Origin: Minisyncoccota bacterium
GTDB lineage: Bacteria > Patescibacteriota > Minisyncoccia > Minisyncoccales > Minisyncoccaceae
Assembly: GCA_028704295.1 (NCBI GenBank)
Contig: JAQVLF010000002.1
Location: 1-25,982, forward strand
Direction of reading: 5' to 3'
Length of the DNA: 25,982 nt
This document shows positions 15,080 through 20,713 of this stretch, one piece after another. The position numbers were made by a program, and so were the translations under genes. Within the stretch, counting starts at the first letter, position 1. The number at the start of each line of letters is the position of its first letter. The notes below the pieces were generated by a model. It did no database searches. It saw nothing but the letters and a program-made list of their open reading frames with translations, and was not told where the DNA came from.

Positions 15080-15108
15080 ATTTTAGCCCATAAGCGCTAA
15101 AAAAGCAA
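15080..15108 (-). promoter_or_regulatory. pheS promoter: TTGCTT-17-TAAAAT, 6 nt before the ATG
   Basis: Minus strand: TTGCTT (15108-15103), 17-base spacer, TAAAAT (15085-15080, five of six matches). TGGGGT then separates it from the ATG, again exactly six bases, predicting transcription from the A of ATG. The -35 is embedded in TTTGCTTTTTTA, which recurs at two other sites (see findings). Confidence 0.55.
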
Positions 15109-15109
15109 A

Positions 15110-15250
15110 TTAGAAAATATCCGACACTCTTTCAAGTGCCATTCCATCTATTGTAATTATCAATCTACGAAGTTTAGCGGGAGCAATTACTCGCTTAGGA
15201 TTTATGGGATAAAATTGAACCTCGCACGACCTTTTAAAGAATCGATCCCT
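15110..15250 (-). pseudogene. Possible 3' remnant of a gene (open frame without a start)
   Basis: The 231-base gap between pheS and the SocA-like gene holds a minus-strand open stretch of 46 codons. It is bounded by TAG (15253-15251) and TAA (15112-15110) and encodes a basic sequence beginning RDRFFKRSCEVQFYPINPK and ending ERVSDIF. It has no ATG before residue 37, so it cannot be a complete gene as it stands. Codon choice (CGA, CGT, GCG, CCC) looks different from the AGA-rich neighbours. It could be a gene remnant or chance. Confidence 0.2.
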
Positions 15251-15255
15251 CTATC

Positions 15256-15283
15256 AAAAAAAACGCCGCTTTAGTCTAGCAGC
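15256..15283 (-). terminator. Rho-independent terminator after the SocA-like gene
   Basis: Minus strand: GCTGC (15283-15279) pairs with GCGGC (15269-15265), including one G-U pair, around a 9-base loop. One base later follows a run of eight T (15263-15256). It lies 22 bases past the stop of the SocA-like gene and separates it from pheS. Confidence 0.6.
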
Positions 15284-15304
15284 TTCTTTTTCAAACAAAG
15301 GAAA

Positions 15305-15745
15305 TCAAGCACGGCAATTAAAATCAGTCCCTCTATAAAAGGCTAATTCATATAAAATTTCTCCCTTAGGCTCGGTACCTATATATGGAGCCTCTGCGCG
15401 GGTCAAATCTTCAAGCTGTTTCCCATTAAGATCGCCATATTTTTTTATTATCCTATCAAGCATTTCTATTTCTTCTTTTGAAAAAATAGAAACTTGCGGA
15501 TTCTTAAGGCATTTCATCCCCTCCTTCTCCATTTCACTTGTAATTTCACTTAAAGATACGGGAAAAGGACCCATTGGCAAAGCCCTGTATTTATCCCCGG
15601 TAAAATATTTTTGATACTTCTCAAAAAAATCAAAATCAACGAAATAAAGTAATTTCGCTAATTTTTTCTTTCCCCATATCTCGCCATCCAATTTAGAGCA
15701 AAGATAAAGAATTGCTTGTTTGTATTTTTTTGAATGAATAGGCAT
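15305..15745 (-). CDS. SocA/Panacea-domain (DUF4065) protein
   Basis: The 146-residue protein matches the family first described as the proteolytic-adaptor antitoxin SocA, later found as a widespread antitoxin domain (Panacea). The typical N-terminal pattern is visible: KQAILYLCSKL (9-19), KKKLAKLLYFVDFD (26-39) and ALPMGPFPVSL (55-65). The middle is charged and helical; LEDLTRAEAPY is at about 111-121. No obvious toxin lies next to it: the upstream gene (15854-16789) is HEAT-like and the downstream 231 bases hold only a possible remnant. It may act as a solitary regulator or its partner may have been lost. It has its own terminator, and no clear promoter was found in the 108-base gap upstream. 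Confidence 0.75.
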   Translation of the reverse strand: MPIHSKKYKQAILYLCSKLDGEIWGKKKLAKLLYFVDFDFFEKYQKYFTGDKYRALPMGPFPVSLSEITSEMEKEGMKCLKNPQVSIFSKEEIEMLDRIIKKYGDLNGKQLEDLTRAEAPYIGTEPKGEILYELAFYRGTDFNCRA

Positions 15746-15853
15746 AACATTAAGCTTTTAGTTCATTAAAGTTATAATGACACAAAAAAAGAAAAAAACA
15801 ATATTTGCATACGCCTAGTTTTCTCTAATAGACTTTCTACTAAATGAAAGGCT

Positions 15854-16789
15854 CTATTGTTCGCGTTGCTGATATTCTAGAACCTTTTCAGCGGGGCAAA
15901 GTCCATTAAGCCTTTTATGCGGCCAATAATTCCAAGCTTTTACTATAATCTGCAATATTTCGTCCCATTCATTGATTTCCTGCCCTTTATTGAAATTGTC
16001 AATAAGCCTTTTCATGCTGCCATCGCGATCTTTCTCATTAAAAATAATGTCTTTTACATCTTGAAGAGATAATTCACTATTTGTAGATTCTACTAAATTT
16101 TCAAGCTGTTTTTCTGCTTCTTTGCGCTCTTTTATAATGCTCTCTTCCGTTATCTTCGGACGATTATAATCCTCATTAATTTCTTCTAGAAATTCTTTGT
16201 ATATATTTTCAAAAAATTCACTCTTTAAAAGAACGTCTACGAGCAGGCTTTGCAAGCTTTTATACACCCCTACCGGAAGATTATTAATGTATTTATAGCG
16301 GTTGAATCTCTTTTCATTGTATTCTTCAGTTAATTTTTCAACGGCTAAGACAAAGCATCCAAAACGCTTCCTATTGTCATCGACGATTTCTTCAAACTCT
16401 TCATTTTTTGAATCTGGTTTCTCACTTTTATCCAGCCTTAAAAATATTATTAAATTATCAATTGCACGAATGGCTGCTTGACGGATTTTGCCTGAAGGAT
16501 GGCGAACGCAATTAAGCAAAAAGCTTGACCATCTTTCAAAATTTTCTTCTCCAATTGCGTATATAGGCCACTTGAGCGTGTTGATAAACCAAGCCTGATG
16601 CTCTATATCTTTAATTTCTTCGAAAGTCTTTAATTCTTCTAAAAAAGCAGAAAAAGCCCATTCGCCATCATCGCGCGATTCAATATAGACATTATGGAAA
16701 AATTCTTCAACTTTCTTCTGAGCTTGTTTAACTTCTTCTCTTGTCCCTACTTTAATAATTTTAATTAAGTTTTCAATATAATTTTTCAT
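15854..16789 (-). CDS. Unrecognised helical (HEAT-like) protein with a C-terminal PH-x2-LNG-x2-PAE motif
   Basis: I do not recognise this 311-residue protein. It is almost entirely helical and highly charged. Residues about 60-125 include a HEAT-like pair (FLLNCVRHPSGKIRQAAIRAI). The Glu-rich middle (195-260) could be coiled coil. The C-terminus reads AWNYWPHKRLNGLCPAEKV, a tail like those near the end of some integrases/transposases and uncharacterised proteins. No DDE residues are visible, so it is not a transposase. The frame can be extended to a TTG at 16807 or ATG at 16795, but the promoter at 16798-16825 predicts a transcript start at 16791, so I chose ATG 16789. No signal peptide or membrane segment. 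Confidence 0.65.
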   Translation of the reverse strand: MKNYIENLIKIIKVGTREEVKQAQKKVEEFFHNVYIESRDDGEWAFSAFLEELKTFEEIKDIEHQAWFINTLKWPIYAIGEENFERWSSFLLNCVRHPSGKIRQAAIRAIDNLIIFLRLDKSEKPDSKNEEFEEIVDDNRKRFGCFVLAVEKLTEEYNEKRFNRYKYINNLPVGVYKSLQSLLVDVLLKSEFFENIYKEFLEEINEDYNRPKITEESIIKERKEAEKQLENLVESTNSELSLQDVKDIIFNEKDRDGSMKRLIDNFNKGQEINEWDEILQIIVKAWNYWPHKRLNGLCPAEKVLEYQQREQ

Positions 16790-16797
16790 TATCATTG

Positions 16798-16825
16798 ATT
16801 TTAACAATATTATTTAAAAAAGCAA
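16798..16825 (-). promoter_or_regulatory. Promoter TTGCTT-16-TAAAAT upstream of the HEAT-like gene
   Basis: Minus strand: TTGCTT (16825-16820), 16-base spacer, TAAAAT (16803-16798). Both hexamers are identical to those of the pheS promoter. Eight bases separate the -10 from ATG 16789, giving a leader of about 2 nt. This is the reason for choosing that start. Confidence 0.45.
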
Positions 16826-16862
16826 ATATTCTTCTAATAAAAATAAGGCTTTTAAGTCGCCT

Positions 16863-17231
16863 TTACAGGTTGCCTTCCGACTCTATAAAATAGTAGATTA
16901 AAAGATAGTCGCGGAGAGTGCGGAAAAAATTATGTTCTAGACACTCTTCTGATCTCCACATCATAAACTGATCATGCACTTTTCTATAACACCCCATTCT
17001 TTCCATTTCTTTTCCCATAAAGCAATTTTTTTTAAGAATTATCTCCTGTTTCGCCTTATCAAACATCCAATTTCTTGCTCCATCCAGATCTTTGAGTGCC
17101 TTAATAGAGAAATTCAAAAGATTTTCTCTAGGAGACATGTCAATGTCATCGGAATAAAATAAGTTTCTAATGTCTCTGTTCTCTTTTTCTAACGCCTCAA
17201 CAAACTCTTTAGGTGTTAACTTCTCCACCAC
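16863..17231 (-). CDS. Unrecognised 122-residue helical protein
   Basis: No family recognised. The product is rich in Met, Glu, Phe and Lys, probably all-helical and cytoplasmic, starting VEKLTPKEFVEALEKEN and ending YFIESEGNL. It contains three cysteines (near residues 70, 81 and 98). The start is GTG at 17231 or GTG at 17228: an in-frame TGA lies at 17240-17238, so it cannot begin further upstream, and an ATG at 17245 belongs to another frame (nine codons, ending within this gene). The promoter at 17250-17278 supports expression. It lies in the accessory segment between the tRNA cluster and the SocA-like gene. Coding status is likely, function unknown. Confidence 0.6.
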   Translation of the reverse strand: MVEKLTPKEFVEALEKENRDIRNLFYSDDIDMSPRENLLNFSIKALKDLDGARNWMFDKAKQEIILKKNCFMGKEMERMGCYRKVHDQFMMWRSEECLEHNFFRTLRDYLLIYYFIESEGNL

Positions 17232-17249
17232 CTTTTTTCACCCATTCAA

Positions 17250-17278
17250 CTTATATACGTATCTGCAAGATTTGTAAA
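17250..17278 (-). promoter_or_regulatory. Promoter TTTACA-17-TATAAG
   Basis: Minus strand: TTTACA (17278-17273), 17-base spacer, TATAAG (17255-17250), each five of six matches to consensus. It sits just after the tRNA terminator and 18 bases before the GTG of the 122-residue gene. The predicted leader is about 12 nt and ends in AAAAAAG. Confidence 0.5.
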
Positions 17279-17283
17279 TAGCT

Positions 17284-17306
17284 AAAAGCAGGCTTTGAAG
17301 CCTGCT
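17284..17306 (-). terminator. Rho-independent terminator of the tRNA cluster
   Basis: Minus strand: AGCAGGCT (17306-17299), loop TCAA, AGCCTGCT (17294-17287), then a T run (17287-17284). It is a perfect 8-bp GC-rich stem starting 4 bases after the CCA end of the tRNA-Asp gene. Confidence 0.8.
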
Positions 17307-17309
17307 CAA

Positions 17310-17386
17310 TGGCGGACCCGACCGGACTCGAACCGGCAGCCCCCTCCGTGACAGGGAGGTGCGATGACCAATTTCGCCACGGGTCC
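17310..17386 (-). tRNA. tRNA-Asp (GTC), CCA encoded
   Basis: Minus strand, 77 nt including CCA. The acceptor GGACCCG (17386-17380) pairs with CGGGTCC (17320-17314), followed by discriminator G and CCA. The anticodon arm is CCTCC-CTGTCAC-GGAGG, giving anticodon GTC. The T arm is CCGG-TTCGAGT-CCGG. All arms are canonical. It is the only one of the three tRNAs here with an encoded CCA, and it is last in the cluster before the terminator. Confidence 0.95.
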
Positions 17387-17399
17387 ATATATTATTATG

Positions 17400-17472
17400 T
17401 GCCAGAGGTGAGAATCGAACTCACGACATCTCGCTTATGAAACGAGTGCTCTAACCCCTGAGCTACTCTGGC
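17400..17472 (-). tRNA. tRNA with CAT anticodon, probably elongator Met
   Basis: Minus strand, 73 nt, no encoded CCA. The acceptor GCCAGAG (17472-17466) pairs perfectly with CTCTGGC (17407-17401), with discriminator A. The D arm is GCTC..GAGC, the anticodon arm CTCGT-TTCATAA-GCGAG (anticodon CAT), and the T arm GTGAG-TTCGATT-CTCAC is canonical. A paired 1:72 excludes the bacterial initiator type. A lysidine-modified tRNA-Ile2, which also has CAT, cannot be excluded by eye. Confidence 0.9.
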
Positions 17473-17491
17473 CTCTGACAAATAAAAAATG

Positions 17492-17562
17492 TTGCGGTTC
17501 TTGGAATTGCACCAAGGCCTCCAGCTTATGAGACTGGCGAGATACTACTTCTCCAAACCGCT
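17492..17562 (-). tRNA. Initiator-like tRNA-fMet (CAT) with unusual D and T loops
   Basis: Minus strand, about 71 nt, no encoded CCA. The acceptor has six pairs, GCGGTT (17561-17556) with AACCGC (17499-17494). An unpaired A1/A72 flanks it, the hallmark of bacterial initiators (C1/A72 in E. coli). The layout T8-G9-GAGA..TCTC-G and the loop CTCATAA (anticodon CAT) also match fMet. Oddities: the D loop is only AGTAGTA, without the GG pair at 18-19. The T loop is TGCAATT, with G where T55 belongs. The variable loop is about 4 nt. The anticodon stem is CCAGT/GCTGG, lacking the three G-C pairs of typical initiators. It is a genuine cloverleaf; identity as initiator is inferred. Confidence 0.75.
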
Positions 17563-17574
17563 TTAAATACATAC

Positions 17575-17580
17575 ATTATA
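17575..17580 (-). promoter_or_regulatory. -10 box (TATAAT) of the tRNA cluster
   Basis: A consensus TATAAT on the minus strand lies 12 bases upstream of the initiator-like tRNA, giving a 5' leader of about 6 nt on the precursor. No good -35 hexamer is at the correct distance. A TTTGCTTTTTA motif (17600-17590) lies 9 bases upstream of it. Confidence 0.4.
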
Positions 17581-17589
17581 TTAATACAC

Positions 17590-17617
17590 TAAAAAGCAAA
17601 TAAAATCAAGCTGCTTT
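17590..17617 (-). terminator. Weak terminator candidate after the pilin-LamG gene
   Basis: Minus strand: AAAGCA (17617-17612), 13-base loop, TGCTTT (17598-17593), then more T. The stem is short and AT-rich, so this is tentative. It would separate the gatC-gatA-pilin operon from the tRNA genes. Confidence 0.25.
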
Positions 17618-17658
17618 ATAGTATTAAAGTTTAGCTAATAATTTTAGTTTTGGCAAGT

Positions 17659-18369
17659 TTAAAAAATAGAATCTTCAAAAACTATTAAATCATCGAGATA
17701 AAAAGAATTTGCATCGCCGCCTATTACCATATTAGACAATGGCTTTCTTCCAAAATTAGAAACACCAGCACTTCCAGTTGCCTTAACTTCTCCATCTACA
17801 ATTCCATAAAAAGTAGAATCATCATCCACTGTTCCACAAATAAAATGCCAATCATTATCATTAACAGCTGTTCCAGCAAAAGGTATGCTAGTATATACTT
17901 CATCAGCAGAATATACATCAAAAGCTATCACCCCACTGTTAGAATAAATATGAAAATCATTATCACTATTTATTATATCAAAAGAAGCATTGCTAGATTT
18001 AACCCAAAAACAGATTGTTTTAAATTTCAAAGCAGGGCTTGCGCTAAAATCTATCTCTGCGTAATTAGAATAGATGCATCTACTCCCCTCGGGACAATTT
18101 GTTTCTCTAGTAAATGTTCCTTCCCTTGTTCCTGTGATACCGAGTCTTCCTGAATCATATATCATATCTATATTAGCATCCTCCATCTTCCACTCAGCTA
18201 TAAGGCTTGCCCCTAATTTAGACTTTACCTCATTTGCATAAGCAATAGTTTTTTTAAGATTCGCATCTTCTTTCCATTCGCCAATTCCATATACAATAAT
18301 ACTTGCCATAATAGCTATTATGGATATGACGGCAATAACTTCTATTAAAGTAAAGGATTTTGTTCTCAT
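17659..18369 (-). CDS. Type IV pilin-like protein fused to a LamG/concanavalin-like domain
   Basis: Predicted surface protein of 236 residues. The N-terminus MRTKSFTLIEV is a class III signal: prepilin peptidase would cut before F6, leaving the conserved Glu at +5 (E10), with a hydrophobic helix from 6 to about 27. Residue -1 is Ser rather than the usual Gly. After a short helical spacer (about 32-60), residues about 60-236 resemble a LamG/concanavalin-like jelly roll: repeated strands, NDNDWHFICGTVDDD (168-182), an IVDGEV strand and the closing YLDDLIVFED, typical of the last LamG strand. Such domains often bind glycans or proteins. It overlaps the upstream gene by 4 bases (ATGA) and ends the gatC-gatA operon. 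Could be a minor pilin or pseudopilin; adhesive role is inferred. Confidence 0.8.
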   Translation of the reverse strand: MRTKSFTLIEVIAVISIIAIMASIIVYGIGEWKEDANLKKTIAYANEVKSKLGASLIAEWKMEDANIDMIYDSGRLGITGTREGTFTRETNCPEGSRCIYSNYAEIDFSASPALKFKTICFWVKSSNASFDIINSDNDFHIYSNSGVIAFDVYSADEVYTSIPFAGTAVNDNDWHFICGTVDDDSTFYGIVDGEVKATGSAGVSNFGRKPLSNMVIGGDANSFYLDDLIVFEDSIF

Positions 18370-18893
18370 TTGTCTAATATTGTAAGCTTGATTAATGTAT
18401 CTTTTGCTAAATCAAATATCTTTTGCATTTCTTCTCTCTCTAATTCTACTTCCTCTCCTTTTGCAATAGCTTTTTTAAGATTAGAGATTTTTCTGACATT
18501 TTCTAAATTAGGAATGGCTCCCTCTCTTAATCCATAGTCATCAATAAGGGCACAGCAATCTTTGCCGACGCATCCGCACCTTTTTAAAACCTGGATCATT
18601 AAGTAGTCAAGGGCAATAATTGCTCTTTTATGCTTACCCTCTTTAAAGTGTTTTTCTGCATTAAGCCAAATTTTAACAAACTTTCTTGGCTTTTTATTTT
18701 TCTTTGGATCAGATAAAAAATCCACCACTCTTCTTTTTACGTCTGATAAATAATATTTTTCATTAAATATTAGAATGAAGGAAATAAAAAAGAAAAAAAC
18801 AGAAACTAAAATAAAGACATTTCTATATGGCTCTAAAAGAGTCTGGATTTCAGGCGATAAAATTAATTGTGTATAATATGTTATATTCTCCAT
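18366..18893 (-). CDS. Unrecognised single-pass membrane protein with cytoplasmic helical domain
   Basis: I do not recognise this 175-residue protein. A short N-terminal part is followed by one transmembrane helix (about 26-44, NVFILVSVFFFFISFILIF) and a basic stretch (KKNKKPRK, 64-71) that should lie inside. A helical domain follows (about 72-175), with WLNAEKHFKEGKHKRAIIAL suggesting TPR- or HEPN-like helices, and a cysteine cluster CGCVGKDCC (106-114). No R-x4-6-H catalytic motif of HEPN nucleases is seen. It starts on the last base of the gatA stop (TAATG) and ends overlapping the pilin-LamG start, so it is coupled to both. A role with the pilin is possible but unproven. Confidence 0.7.
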   Translation of the reverse strand: MENITYYTQLILSPEIQTLLEPYRNVFILVSVFFFFISFILIFNEKYYLSDVKRRVVDFLSDPKKNKKPRKFVKIWLNAEKHFKEGKHKRAIIALDYLMIQVLKRCGCVGKDCCALIDDYGLREGAIPNLENVRKISNLKKAIAKGEEVELEREEMQKIFDLAKDTLIKLTILDK

Positions 18894-20293
18894 TAATAAA
18901 TAATTTTTGCTATATTAAATAATTTATTTTCTTCATAATGTGGAGCAATGATGTGAAGCCCTATTGGCAAACCCTCTTTAGATAATTTAATAGGAACAGA
19001 AATTGCTGGAAGACCTGCTAGGTTTACTGGGGTTGTGTAAATATCTGCTAAATACATTGAAAGCGGATCATTAGTTTTCTCCCCTATCTCAAATGGAAGT
19101 ATCGGCGAAACAGGCCCTAAAATTGCATCAACTTCTTCAAAAGCTTTCTCAAAATCTTTTTTAATAAGAGATCTAACTTTTAAAGCTTTTTTGTAATATG
19201 CATCATAATATCCAGAAGACAAGGTGTATGTTCCAAGCATAATTCTTCTTTTAACTTCTTCTCCAAAACCTTGTGTTCTTGTATTAAGGTATATATCTTC
19301 TAATTTGTCTCCACTTGCTTCAAATCCATACCTTATTCCATCAAGTCTAGCCAAATTAGCCGATGCTTCAGCTGTAGCAATAATATAGTAGCAAGCAAGT
19401 GCATATTTTGAATTAGGCAAGCTAACTTCAACTATTTCAGCTCCAGCTTCCCTATAATCTTCGATCGCTTTTTCTACGGCTTCCTTAACTTCTAAGTCTA
19501 ATCCGTCTCCAAAATATTCTTTTGGAATACCAAGCTTAATCTTTTTTAAATCAAAACCATTATTTTTTACCACGTCGACACTTGTGGAATCGCAAGGGTC
19601 TCTTCCTTTTATTGCATCAAATACTATCTTTGCGTCCTCTACTGTCTTAGCAAAAGGCCCTATCTGATCTAGTGATGATGAATAAGTAATCAAACCATTT
19701 CTTGAAACTGTTCCGTATGTTGGCTTCAATCCAACTGTCAAACAAAATGATGCTGGCTGTCTTATTGATCCTCCAGTATCTGATCCTAAAGCAAATGCAC
19801 ATATGTCCGCAGCAACTGCCGCTGCTGATCCGCCTGAAGATCCGCCAGGAACCCTATTTAAATCAAACGGATTTCTAGTTGGCCCAAAGTATGAATTTTC
19901 AGTAGAAGAACCCATTGCAAATTCATCCATGTTTGTTTTTCCTAAGATAATAGCGCCTTGTTCTTTCAATTTTGAAATAACAAATGCATCATAAGTTCCT
20001 ATATAATTTTCAAGCATTTTAGATCCTGCTGTACATCTTTTTCCTTTAATTAAAATGTTATCTTTTATTGCACATGGGATTCCTGTCAAAATATGAGCAT
20101 CACCTTTTTTTATTCTTTCATCAGCTTTTTTAGCTTCTTCTATTGCATCTTCCTCAAAAACATCTAAAAAAGCATGGATACTAGGATTCCATTCTTTGAT
20201 TTTGTCTAAATAATCTTTTGTTAGTTCAAGCGCGGAATATTTTTTTGAATCTAAATTCTCCCTTATTTCTTTTATGGTTATACCTTTATTCAT
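18893..20293 (-). CDS. gatA: Aspartyl/glutamyl-tRNA(Asn/Gln) amidotransferase subunit A
   Basis: Amidase-signature subunit of GatCAB that frees ammonia from glutamine. The Ser-cisSer-Lys triad is intact and correctly spaced: K77 in AIKDN, S152 in PGGSSGGSAAA, S176 in SDTGGSIRQPA. VGLKPTYG (187-194) follows as in the family. Length 466 is close to the usual 480-485, ending slightly early at NIAKIIY. It overlaps the gatC stop by 8 bases, the standard gatC-gatA order. GatB is encoded separately at 3484-4971. Confidence 0.98.
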   Translation of the reverse strand: MNKGITIKEIRENLDSKKYSALELTKDYLDKIKEWNPSIHAFLDVFEEDAIEEAKKADERIKKGDAHILTGIPCAIKDNILIKGKRCTAGSKMLENYIGTYDAFVISKLKEQGAIILGKTNMDEFAMGSSTENSYFGPTRNPFDLNRVPGGSSGGSAAAVAADICAFALGSDTGGSIRQPASFCLTVGLKPTYGTVSRNGLITYSSSLDQIGPFAKTVEDAKIVFDAIKGRDPCDSTSVDVVKNNGFDLKKIKLGIPKEYFGDGLDLEVKEAVEKAIEDYREAGAEIVEVSLPNSKYALACYYIIATAEASANLARLDGIRYGFEASGDKLEDIYLNTRTQGFGEEVKRRIMLGTYTLSSGYYDAYYKKALKVRSLIKKDFEKAFEEVDAILGPVSPILPFEIGEKTNDPLSMYLADIYTTPVNLAGLPAISVPIKLSKEGLPIGLHIIAPHYEENKLFNIAKIIY

Positions 20294-20564
20294 CTTTTAA
20301 TATTTTCTTAACTACTAAATATCCTTGCTTTTCTTTTGGAATTAGATTGATTCCATTATATTCGCAAGCCAAATCCTCTCTTTCAACATTTTTGACATCA
20401 ATTGAATGAGACATTTCAGGAATGTTTTCTGTATCTGCTTCTTTTAGCTCTGAAACATAATTTAAAATCTCTGAAAAATCTTTTTGGAATTTATCAATCT
20501 TACTATCTTCAATCTTTAATCTTGATAAATTCATTATTTTTAGCACTTCGTTTTTATCTATCAT
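20286..20564 (-). CDS. gatC: Aspartyl/glutamyl-tRNA(Asn/Gln) amidotransferase subunit C
   Basis: Small subunit that wraps around GatA and stabilises it against GatB. The 92 residues show the family pattern: NLSRLKIEDSKIDKFQKDF near the N-terminus, then EILNYVSELKEADTENIPEM (32-51), and a C-terminal acidic-hydrophobic tail ending VKKILKDE. First gene of gatC-gatA-membrane protein-pilin; its promoter sits directly upstream with no room for a leader. Confidence 0.93.
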   Translation of the reverse strand: MIDKNEVLKIMNLSRLKIEDSKIDKFQKDFSEILNYVSELKEADTENIPEMSHSIDVKNVEREDLACEYNGINLIPKEKQGYLVVKKILKDE

Positions 20565-20570
20565 AGCTTA

Positions 20571-20599
20571 ATAATAGTACAAATGTTTTATTAAATCAA
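20571..20599 (-). promoter_or_regulatory. gatC promoter: TTGATT-17-TATTAT, 6 nt before the ATG
   Basis: Minus strand: TTGATT (20599-20594), exactly 17 bases, TATTAT (20576-20571, five of six matches), then TAAGCT and ATG. As with secE and pheS, the predicted +1 is the A of ATG. The -35 begins one base after the stop codon of the tiny ORF at 20601-20669. Confidence 0.6.
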
Positions 20600-20600
20600 C

Positions 20601-20669
20601 TTACTTTTCTGCTAAAGCTTCTAGTCTTTGATTGTATTCTTTTTCTGATACAATTTCATTTGCAAGCAT
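20601..20669 (-). CDS. Tiny ORF (22 residues), SHOCT-like; possibly a gene remnant
   Basis: The frame runs from ATG 20669 to TAA 20603-20601 and begins MLANEIVSEKEYNQRLEAL. The pattern of a hydrophobic start, I-S-x-x-E-Y and R-L-x-x-L resembles the short SHOCT helix hairpin often found at protein C-termini. A stop lies two codons upstream, so it cannot be longer. A TATAAT lies 2 bases before the ATG, too close for that ATG to be used on a transcript from it. It could be a small protein, the tail of a decayed gene, or chance. Confidence 0.3.
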   Translation of the reverse strand: MLANEIVSEKEYNQRLEALAEK

Positions 20670-20713
20670 TGATTATATCAGTTGAGTCAACTCTACAATA
20701 AAGAGTATTATCT

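Noticed and set aside
15305..16789. SocA-like gene plus HEAT-like gene as a toxin-antitoxin pair
   Set aside because: They are 108 bases apart, the HEAT-like gene has its own promoter and no toxin motif. Kept only as a question in findings.
15854..16789. Transposase or integrase, because of the C-terminal PHxxLNGxxPAE motif
   Set aside because: No DDE or tyrosine-recombinase residues, no DNA-binding helix-turn-helix seen, and no inverted repeats around the gene.
17400..17472. tRNA-Ile2 (lysidine, CAT) identity for the middle tRNA
   Set aside because: The sequence alone does not decide between elongator Met and Ile2. Met was chosen as the commoner case; a genome-wide tRNA inventory would decide.
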